Position numbers and translations under genes: made by a program. The notes beneath the pieces were generated by a model. It was not told where the DNA came from and did no database searches. It saw nothing but the letters and a program-made list of their open reading frames with translations. From Pseudomonadota bacterium (lineage in GTDB: Bacteria > Pseudomonadota > Alphaproteobacteria > Rhizobiales > Hyphomicrobiaceae), in NCBI GenBank assembly GCA_023390485.1, contig JAEWCT010000206.1:1-6391 (forward strand): a DNA stretch of 6,391 bases. Reading direction: 5' to 3'. This document shows, one piece after another, positions 1 to 5,283 of this stretch (position 1 is the stretch's first letter; every line of letters starts with the position of its first letter).

Positions 1-7
1 GTATAAG

Positions 8-50
8 GCTGAACCGCTTCGAATGCTCAACAACTTCAAGTGGGTTCAGC
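8..50. repeat. Inverted repeat, 8-bp perfect arms
   Basis: GCTGAACC at 8-15 is the exact reverse complement of GGTTCAGC at 43-50, with a 27-base spacer. One bulge would extend the pairing outward through an AA/TT step. The right arm lies in the loop of, and shares base 50 with, a second hairpin at 30-60, so both cannot form together. It could be a protein-binding site or an RNA fold. The sequence alone does not decide. Confidence 0.35.
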
Positions 51-60
51 TTGAGGTTGT
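30..60 (+). repeat. Hairpin, 11-bp arms with one G-T pair
   Basis: The arm at 30-40 (ACAACTTCAAG) pairs with 50-60 (CTTGAGGTTGT) over 11 positions. The only non-Watson-Crick position is T35-G55, a permitted wobble in RNA. The loop is 9 bases (41-49). No T tract follows, so it is not a standard intrinsic terminator. It competes with the 8-50 repeat. Confidence 0.35.
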
Positions 61-122
61 GTCCGCACCCGACAAGAATCACATAACTCATTAAGCTGAT
101 TTTTGCGGAGCAAAACACGGCC

Positions 123-671
123 ATGCAGGCTCTTACCTCGGTCATCCCTAGCGACACTGAAACCGAATATCGAGCTATCGAAACGACGCTGCTGGAAACC
201 GCCCGCGGGCGCTGGTTTTTGGCCGAGCACGGACGACGGGCACGCCGGCTGGACAGCGCACTTCTCGAGGATGCAATCAAGCGCCTGCAAAGCTCGCTTC
301 GCGAGCCGCCCGCCCTTCTCGGGCAGCTCAAGGCCGAAATCGAAGCGATCAAGGCACAAATGGCCGAGACACGGGCCGTCCTATTGGCGAGACCCGTTGT
401 CGACGAAAGCATTCTGCCAAGCCAGGCAATCCTGAAGGCCGCGGAAGACATCCACGACATTGCCTGGTCGCTGCAGGCCAATCCCTTCGATCCGAAAGGC
501 TGCGAGGAAATCGCCCGTAACGCCGGCCGGCTCTATGCCATGAGCCAATCCCAGGCGGCGCAGTCGAACCGCGTCGTTTCCGCCGCCAGCGCCCTCGAAA
601 CATCGGCAAACAAGCTCGAAGGCATTCTCGAAAGCATCATGCACGAGATGAAGGTCGACGACGCCGCCTAG
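123..671 (+). CDS. Conserved alphaproteobacterial hypothetical protein, helical
   Basis: The product is 182 residues, and I know of no assigned function. The N-terminal part, ETEYRAIETTLLETARGRWFLAE (about residues 13-35, given here only as a family mark) followed by an Arg-rich stretch, resembles a family seen in Hyphomicrobiales genomes, annotated as hypothetical. The protein is mainly helical. Residues 64-90 have the charged heptad look of a coiled coil. A conserved-looking block around DIHDIAWSLQ (109-118) follows, then a Ser/Ala-rich helix (139-177). There is no signal peptide, membrane segment or catalytic motif, so it is probably cytoplasmic. The ATG at 123 is the only normal start, since an in-frame stop lies at 84-86. 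The helical build faintly recalls chemotaxis accessory proteins such as CheZ, but its diagnostic motif is absent and I do not assign it. It faces the fadL-type gene tail to tail. Confidence 0.85.
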   Translation: MQALTSVIPSDTETEYRAIETTLLETARGRWFLAEHGRRARRLDSALLEDAIKRLQSSLREPPALLGQLKAEIEAIKAQMAETRAVLLARPVVDESILPSQAILKAAEDIHDIAWSLQANPFDPKGCEEIARNAGRLYAMSQSQAAQSNRVVSAASALETSANKLEGILESIMHEMKVDDAA

Positions 672-698
672 AGCTCGCCTCGAGGGAAGCGCATATAA

Positions 699-727
699 AA
701 AAAACCGGGCCGTGAGCCCGGTTTTTT
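699..727. terminator. Bidirectional intrinsic terminator between convergent genes
   Basis: Bases 699-710 (six A then CCGGGC) pair perfectly with 716-727 (GCCCGG then six T) around the 5-base loop CGTGA. The GC stem is followed by a T tract on the plus strand, and by the complement of the 697-704 A tract on the minus strand. It can therefore end transcripts of the 123-671 gene and of the opposing fadL-type gene. It lies 27 bases after one stop codon and 21 bases from the other. Confidence 0.93.
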
Positions 728-748
728 GTTTCTAGATGAGGACGGGTA

Positions 749-1987
749 TCACCACTTCGTCCGCACGCCGAGCGAAATGAGATCGATAGAAGCCTGGGCG
801 GTTCCGGTGAATGGGCCAAAGCCAGTGGCTGTGTCGAGGTTGATGCCGCCATCCTGGACAAAGATGTGCGAATACCCCGCATCGAGTGTTATGGAATCAC
901 TCCACTTGTAGCTCGCACCGATGCTCAGCCAGACCCGATTGTTGTCGGGGACTTGCACGAGCCTTTCGGAAGCATCCTGGATGGGCGATAGCTCATAAGC
1001 GACGCCGCTGCGAAGCGTGAGCAGCGGAGAATAGTCGTACTCACCGCCGACGGAGAAGAACCAGCCGTCATGCCAGTTCGCCTTGACGTCCAACCCGCCG
1101 ACGCCCGGAAGCGCCAACGGCAGGTCCTTGAACACGCTCCAATTCGTCCATTCGATCGTGCCTAGGAGCCGTGTGGTCGGCGTGATAACCTGCCGCGCGC
1201 TCAACGTCACGATATCGGGAAGGTTGACCGTCGCTACACCCGGTACGCTGCCGGGGCCTGTCGCAAGCGAATGAAATGTTCCCTCGAGATCGTGGGTCAT
1301 CTGAGAGCGATAACCGAGGCCGATCGTCGTTCCTTCCCTCGGCTCCAGCGTGATGCCCGCCGTGGCACCGAATGCCCAATCGTTACCGCCGAACTGAGCT
1401 ATGCTGCCGGGGGAATCGCGGAACTGCAGCTTCGTCTGCGCCCATTCGATCTGCACACCAGCACCAAGCGTAATCCCCGGTGCGATGCGATACGCGATCG
1501 TCGGGTTGGCGTTCATCGTGATGAGTTTTGCGGTAACGCCTAAGTAGGAGCCCACGTAGTTCGTATTTTCGGGCTTCGAGGCCAATCCGAACGGCGAGTT
1601 AAGCGCGATGCCGATCCAAACGTCTTTCGAGAGCTGATAGGCACCGTAGCTTGCGCTCGTCGCCGCATCGATGCCGATATTGCCGCTGCTGCTGTTGACC
1701 GGACCAAAAGGCGAACCCGTGATGTCCACATTCGCGTCGGGCAGGATCAGCGTGTAGGACGATTCCGAGTTGAGACCCGGGAATTGCGCCGTTGCGGCCG
1801 GGTTCCAGAACATCGATCCAAGGCTGCCGCCCGCTGCAGAGCCTGCGGACGCCGATCCGAGGAAGACTGTCGACTGTTCGTGAATGTCGAACCCGCCCGC
1901 CGAAGCCGCACTGGACCAGGCCGCAATTGCGGCCACGCCAATCGCCGCTCGCCGGAACTGGTTCTGGCGTTTGTTGAAACTCCGCAT
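749..1987 (-). CDS. fadL: OmpP1/FadL-family outer membrane transport protein
   Basis: A 412-residue beta-barrel porin of the FadL family, which moves long-chain fatty acids or other hydrophobic compounds across the outer membrane. Residues 1-30 form a signal peptide: a basic start, a hydrophobic stretch, then ASA before the predicted cleavage. The mature protein opens GGFDIHEQS, followed by an A/G-rich block and NPA at 62-64, the N-terminal plug-like region typical of the family. SPFGL at 131-135 and alternating hydrophobic strands continue to a C-terminal Trp (YSHIF near 372-376 and ...RTKW at the end), fitting the aromatic terminal residue recognised by the barrel-assembly machinery. I chose the ATG at 1987 because it places the signal peptide correctly and has a G-rich stretch upstream. 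A TTG 23 codons earlier would add a polar tail before it. The true substrate is unknown; aromatic hydrocarbon transporters share this fold. It is probably a single-gene unit, flanked by terminators on both sides. Confidence 0.92.
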   Translation of the reverse strand: MRSFNKRQNQFRRAAIGVAAIAAWSSAASAGGFDIHEQSTVFLGSASAGSAAGGSLGSMFWNPAATAQFPGLNSESSYTLILPDANVDITGSPFGPVNSSSGNIGIDAATSASYGAYQLSKDVWIGIALNSPFGLASKPENTNYVGSYLGVTAKLITMNANPTIAYRIAPGITLGAGVQIEWAQTKLQFRDSPGSIAQFGGNDWAFGATAGITLEPREGTTIGLGYRSQMTHDLEGTFHSLATGPGSVPGVATVNLPDIVTLSARQVITPTTRLLGTIEWTNWSVFKDLPLALPGVGGLDVKANWHDGWFFSVGGEYDYSPLLTLRSGVAYELSPIQDASERLVQVPDNNRVWLSIGASYKWSDSITLDAGYSHIFVQDGGINLDTATGFGPFTGTAQASIDLISLGVRTKW

Positions 1988-2120
1988 TCGCCGCGCCCCC
2001 ACGCTTTCAAAACAGCGTTTATTCTTAACTCTCACAATACGTGTATCTGGCCGCAACTACACCGGCCGAAATGCTTGGTGGCTACCGAAGCCGTACATCT
2101 GTGCCACTTGGGCAACAAAA
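1988..2120 (-). other. Leader and promoter region of the fadL-type gene
   Basis: This is the first part of the 371-base gap between fadL and thiD. Because a minus-strand terminator lies just upstream (2121-2147), the fadL promoter should sit here, but I find no good -35/-10 pair. TATTGT (complement of 2033-2038) resembles a -10 but lacks a matching -35. An inverted repeat, GGCCG (2049-2053) and CGGCC (2063-2067) with a 9-base loop, is a possible operator. A TTG-initiated extension of the fadL frame enters this region but is not believable as protein. Confidence 0.4.
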
Positions 2121-2147
2121 AACCGGCCCGCCAGTGGCGGACCGGTT
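2121..2147 (-). terminator. Intrinsic terminator of the tkt-pgk-ccdA-thiD transcript
   Basis: On the minus strand a 12-bp stem with one A-C mismatch and a 3-base loop (2133-2135) ends in CCGG and is followed by six T (complement of 2117-2122), then GTT. It lies 211 bases past the thiD stop and is the first T-tracted hairpin after it, so it should end the operon transcript and shield fadL from read-through. On the plus strand the following bases (TTCTT) make a much poorer terminator. Confidence 0.85.
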
Positions 2148-2150
2148 CTT

Positions 2151-2188
2151 GCCAAGCCCCGTTTCAATCCCTCGAAACTTAGCTTGGC
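2151..2188 (-). repeat. Two-part stem-loop directly upstream of the terminator
   Basis: A perfect 7-bp outer stem (GCCAAGC 2151-2157 with GCTTGGC 2182-2188) encloses a symmetrical 3x3 internal loop, a perfect 5-bp inner stem (GTTTC 2161-2165 with GAAAC 2174-2178) and an 8-base loop. In minus-strand RNA the loop reads GAGGGAUU. Only three bases separate it from the terminator hairpin, so both would stack at the 3' end of the same RNA. This is consistent with a structured 3' UTR or a small RNA. I recognise no named RNA family. Confidence 0.5.
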
Positions 2189-2284
2189 GCTCCCCCCGGA
2201 GTCTGTGAACGGCGTATACCGCCGAAGTCGCGCGCAAGCTGCCAAAGTCTCAGATGCCGCGCAAGACTTGACGCTTTTCTCAAT

Positions 2285-2334
2285 GTGCGAGTCGAACCAC
2301 TGAGATGCGCGCCCGCAACAGATGCGACTCGCAC
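2285..2334. repeat. Perfect 10-bp inverted repeat downstream of thiD
   Basis: GTGCGAGTCG at 2285-2294 is the exact reverse complement of CGACTCGCAC at 2325-2334, with a 30-base spacer that itself contains a small TGCG/CGCA pairing (2306-2309 with 2314-2317). It lies 25 bases past the thiD stop. No T tract follows on either strand, so it is not itself an intrinsic terminator. It may be an RNA-stabilising 3' structure or a protein-binding site. Confidence 0.5.
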
Positions 2335-2358
2335 GGATCGAACGCACATACTGTTAAG

Positions 2359-3174
2359 CTACGTTTTCCGAAGCGCAAAATTATGGTCGACGGGACCGTT
2401 GCCATCGCCGATGCGCATATGTGCGCCGGCCTCCAGCGCGCGCCAAACGTAGAGCTTTCCGGCCTCGACGGCATCCGGCAGCGACTTGCCATCTGCGAGA
2501 CCTGCTGCGATCGCCGCCGACAACGTGCAGCCGGTGCCGTGCGTGTTACGCGTGACGAGGCGCGGGCGGCGGAAAATATGATGCTCTCGTCCGTCGAAGA
2601 AAACATCGATCGCCTCGGCGCCGACGCCGTGACCGCCTTTGACGAGGACGGACCCGCAACCGAATCCCATCAACGCTTCCGCCTGCCTGCGCATCTCGTC
2701 TTCCGTCGCCGCCTCCGGACGATCGAGCAGCCGGCTCGCCTCCGGAATATTTGGCGTGATCAACTGCGCTCTAGGAATGAGCAGGCGGCGCACCGCATCG
2801 ATGGCATCGGCCGCCAATAGAACATCTCCGCTCGTCGCGACCATCACCGGATCGACGACAACGGGAACGTTCCGAATTTCCGCGAGGAGCCGCGCGACGG
2901 TCTCGACCGTCGCCACATCGCCGAGCATCCCGGTCTTGATGGCCGAAACGTTGAGATCGGAAACGACGGAATGAAACTGCGCGGCAATGAACTCCGGTGA
3001 TATCGGAAAAACGCCCGATACGCCGTGCGTATTTTGCGCCGTCAGCGCCGTGATGATCGTCGCGCCGTAAATTCCGAAAGCGGAGAACGTCTTGAGATCG
3101 GCCTGAATGCCGGCGCCGCCCGAAGGATCGGACCCCGCGATTGTCAGTGCGATCGGAACGGTCAAGGCCGCCAT
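2359..3174 (-). CDS. thiD: Hydroxymethylpyrimidine (phosphate) kinase ThiD
   Basis: A 271-residue ribokinase-superfamily enzyme that phosphorylates hydroxymethylpyrimidine and its monophosphate to give HMP diphosphate, the pyrimidine half of thiamine diphosphate, in the cytoplasm. Visible marks: AGSDPSGGAGIQADLKTF (13-30), TALTAQNTHG (42-51) with the substrate-contacting Gln, KTGMLGD (80-86), DPVMVATSGDVLL (108-120), ITPNIPEA (139-146), VKGGH (178-182), and the NTHGTGC anion-hole motif (210-216) with the ThiD-type cysteine 216. Length is normal and there is no fused ThiE domain. The frame is open further upstream into ccdA, but the ATG at 3174 gives the standard N-terminus. An AAAGAG stretch lies almost against the ATG, and the ccdA stop is only 14 bases upstream, so translation is probably coupled. 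No TPP riboswitch is visible; expression probably follows the operon. Confidence 0.96.
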   Translation of the reverse strand: MAALTVPIALTIAGSDPSGGAGIQADLKTFSAFGIYGATIITALTAQNTHGVSGVFPISPEFIAAQFHSVVSDLNVSAIKTGMLGDVATVETVARLLAEIRNVPVVVDPVMVATSGDVLLAADAIDAVRRLLIPRAQLITPNIPEASRLLDRPEAATEDEMRRQAEALMGFGCGSVLVKGGHGVGAEAIDVFFDGREHHIFRRPRLVTRNTHGTGCTLSAAIAAGLADGKSLPDAVEAGKLYVWRALEAGAHMRIGDGNGPVDHNFALRKT

Positions 3175-3188
3175 CTCTTTCAGCCCGC

Positions 3189-3986
3189 TCAGGGCGTGCC
3201 CTTTTTCAGGATTTGGGCTCCGAGATCGGGGGACGTGATGTAGGATTCGATCCGGCCCAGCGCCGGAAAATTCTCGATCATCCACTGGCTGAACCAATTC
3301 TGCGCACCGAAAACGAACAGCAGACCTGTAATCACCAGCAGGAGGCCCATCAATTTCTCAAGCGTGTGGAAATGGCGCTTGAACCTTTTCATGAAGCCAA
3401 GGAACGGTCGTATCGCGACCGCCGCGAGAACGAACGGAATGCCGAGCCCGAGCGAATAGACGAGAAGAAGACTGACGCCCGTCCAAAGGCTCGACGCGCT
3501 CGCCGCGAGCGTCAGCACGGTCGCGAGCACCGGCCCGATGCAAGGCGTCCACCCGAACGCGAACGCTAGCCCCATCAGGTAGGCGCTGGCAAAGCTCGCT
3601 TCCGCTGCTGCGGTCGAGTAGCGCGCTTCCTTATAAAAAAGGTGGATGCGAAAAATGCCGAGGAAATGCAGGCCGAACACAATGATGACGAGCCCGGCGA
3701 CAGTTCCGAGAACGGCCCGATAGGACAGCATCACCTGCCCTATCGTACTCGCTCCGGCGCCAAGACCGACGAACACGGTCGTGAACCCCAACACGAAAAA
3801 GACCGCGGAAATGACGACGCGCACCCAGACGCCCCGATCGATCCGCTCCTCGCCTGTGAGCTGATCGAGCGTCGTCCCGCCGATATAGCCGAGATAAGGC
3901 GGCACGAGCGGCAACACACATGGCGACAGAAAGCTCGCAAGACCCGCCAGGGCAACACCGAAATAGATTTGAGCATCTGCCAGCAT
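3189..3986 (-). CDS. ccdA: CcdA-type cytochrome c biogenesis protein (DsbD family)
   Basis: A 265-residue inner-membrane thiol-disulfide transporter. The family takes electrons from cytoplasmic thioredoxin and passes them to periplasmic thioredoxin-like proteins, mainly for haem attachment to c-type cytochromes. The two catalytic cysteines sit in the standard motifs: SPCVLPLVPP (C23) and TPCIGP (C149). Six membrane helices are visible at about 7-29, 55-77, 91-112, 132-160, 168-195 and 211-229. The basic segment 194-206 (RPFLGFMKRFKRH) lies between helices 5 and 6, followed by a short polar tail. It has the short stand-alone CcdA size, without the periplasmic domains of full DsbD. I chose the ATG at 3986 because AGGAAGCAGGT lies just upstream; the in-frame extension to 4079 runs into pgk and is Arg-rich. 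It lies 44 bases after the pgk stop. No periplasmic thioredoxin gene is beside it here, so its partner is encoded elsewhere. Confidence 0.95.
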   Translation of the reverse strand: MLADAQIYFGVALAGLASFLSPCVLPLVPPYLGYIGGTTLDQLTGEERIDRGVWVRVVISAVFFVLGFTTVFVGLGAGASTIGQVMLSYRAVLGTVAGLVIIVFGLHFLGIFRIHLFYKEARYSTAAAEASFASAYLMGLAFAFGWTPCIGPVLATVLTLAASASSLWTGVSLLLVYSLGLGIPFVLAAVAIRPFLGFMKRFKRHFHTLEKLMGLLLVITGLLFVFGAQNWFSQWMIENFPALGRIESYITSPDLGAQILKKGTP

Positions 3987-4030
3987 TGTTACCTGCTTCC
4001 TAACGCACCTACTTCTTTTGCCTCGAGCGC

Positions 4031-5230
4031 CTAGCGCGTAAGCGCCGCGACGCCCGGCAATTCCCGTCCTTCGAGCCACTCGAGGAATGCCCCGCCAGCA
4101 GTCGAAACATAGGTGAAATCGTCCGTCACGCCCGCGGAATTCAACGCCGCCACCGTGTCACCGCCACCGGCGACCGAGACGAGCTTACCAGCTTTCGTCA
4201 AAGCTGCGGCAGCGCGCGCCAGCGCGAACGTACCATCGCCGAACGGCGCAATTTCGAACGCCCCGAGCGGACCGTTCCAAAGCAAGGTTCTGGTGTGTTC
4301 GAGCAAGGCGCTGGTGCGCGCGACGGATTGCGGACCGACGTCGAGGATCATGGCGTCGTCAGGAACGTTGCTGACGGTGACGACTTTGTGCGCTGCCCCT
4401 TCCTTGAACTCGGTTGCCACGACCGCATCGACCGGAAGAACGATCTCGCAGCCCTTCTCCTTGGCTTCCGCCATGATTTCCAGCGCGGTGCCGTGGAAAT
4501 CCGGCTCCGCGAGAGACTTTCCGACCGCAACCCCCATCGCCTGCAGGAACGTGTTCGCCATGCCGCCGCCGATGATGAGGTGATCGACCTTCGCGACGAG
4601 GTTCGTCAAAACCGGAATCTTCGTCGAAACCTTCGCGCCACCGACAACCGCTGCCGTCGGGCGCTGCGGCTTTTCGAGTGCCGTCCTGAGCGCGTTGATT
4701 TCTTCCATCAGCAGCGGACCGGCGTAGGACGGAAGAAAATGCGTCAGCCCCTCTGTCGAGGCATGCGCGCGGTGCGCACACGAAAACGCATCACCGACGA
4801 AGATATCGCCGAGCTTGGCAAGCTCCCCCGCGAACGCCGGATCGTTCTTCTCTTCGCCCTTATGGAAGCGAAGGTTCTCGAGAACGGCGACGCCGCCATC
4901 ACTAAGCTTAGCTACCGTGCCGGCGGCCTCCGTGCCGATGCAATCGCCGCTGAACGCGACGGCCCGGCCCAGAAGGCGTTGCAGCGTCTCCGCGATCGGC
5001 AGCAAAGAGAACTCGGCCTCGGGACCGTTCTTCGGCCGCCCGAAATGCGAGATCACGATGACCTTGCCGCCGCGATCAGCCAGCGCGTTGAGACCTGGAA
5101 GCAGACGCTCGAGGCGCGTCGCGTCCGTCACTTTTCCATCACGCACCGGAACGTTGAGATCGGCTCGAACGATGACGCGCTTGCCTTTGACGTCAATGCC
5201 GTCCGTCGTCTTCAACTTGTCGAGGTTCAT
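4031..5230 (-). CDS. pgk: Phosphoglycerate kinase
   Basis: Complete 399-residue enzyme interconverting 1,3-bisphosphoglycerate plus ADP and 3-phosphoglycerate plus ATP, in glycolysis, gluconeogenesis and the Calvin cycle. The N-terminal substrate domain shows RADLNVPV (22-29), SHFGRP (61-66), ENLRFHKGEEKND (118-130) and DAFSCAHRAHAS (147-158). The C-terminal nucleotide domain shows GGAKVSTKI (197-205) with lysines 200 and 204, GGGMANTFLQA (221-231), NGPLGAFE (319-326), GGGDTVAAL (355-363) and STAGGAFLEWLEG (376-388). One oddity is Gly146 where the family normally has Asn just before DAF. The ATG at 5230 gives the usual N-terminus; the ribosome-binding site is weak (GGAACGG, somewhat distant), which fits read-through from tkt. 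It lies 53 bases after tkt and 44 before ccdA. A 352-codon open frame on the opposite strand is a shadow. Confidence 0.98.
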   Translation of the reverse strand: MNLDKLKTTDGIDVKGKRVIVRADLNVPVRDGKVTDATRLERLLPGLNALADRGGKVIVISHFGRPKNGPEAEFSLLPIAETLQRLLGRAVAFSGDCIGTEAAGTVAKLSDGGVAVLENLRFHKGEEKNDPAFAGELAKLGDIFVGDAFSCAHRAHASTEGLTHFLPSYAGPLLMEEINALRTALEKPQRPTAAVVGGAKVSTKIPVLTNLVAKVDHLIIGGGMANTFLQAMGVAVGKSLAEPDFHGTALEIMAEAKEKGCEIVLPVDAVVATEFKEGAAHKVVTVSNVPDDAMILDVGPQSVARTSALLEHTRTLLWNGPLGAFEIAPFGDGTFALARAAAALTKAGKLVSVAGGGDTVAALNSAGVTDDFTYVSTAGGAFLEWLEGRELPGVAALTR

Positions 5231-5283
5231 TCGACTACCGTTCCGATTTCCAGATGCAGAAATTGCGTGTCGTCAGCCCGTCG

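Larger units (their letters stand above)
1..122 (+). other. Leader/upstream region of the small helical-protein gene
   Basis: No gene is visible here. In the frame of the downstream gene a TAA at 84-86 closes the frame, so the protein cannot start further left. GGAG at 107-110 is the best ribosome-binding candidate, 12 bases before the ATG, which is a little far. The only sigma-70-like pair I can propose is TTGTGT (57-62) and CATAAC (82-87) with a 19-base spacer. It is too weak to call a promoter. Two overlapping inverted repeats occupy 8-60 and are listed separately. Confidence 0.4.

Noticed and set aside
1988..2056. N-terminal extension of the fadL product from a TTG codon
   Set aside because: It would place 23 polar residues before a normal signal peptide; the ATG at 1987 is the better start.
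2285..2334. tRNA-like T-arm (GGTTCGACTC on the minus strand)
   Set aside because: The five-base T-stem does not pair and no acceptor or anticodon arm can be drawn.
2057..2347. 96-codon minus-strand open frame in the thiD-fadL gap
   Set aside because: It runs through the intrinsic terminator and the stem-loops, and its composition is not protein-like.
2305..2820. 171-codon plus-strand open frame overlapping the end of thiD
   Set aside because: It is antisense to conserved ThiD sequence, with biased composition and no family resemblance.
3175..3297. Longer ThiD start inside ccdA
   Set aside because: The extra residues do not resemble the family, and the ATG at 3174 gives the standard ThiD N-terminus.
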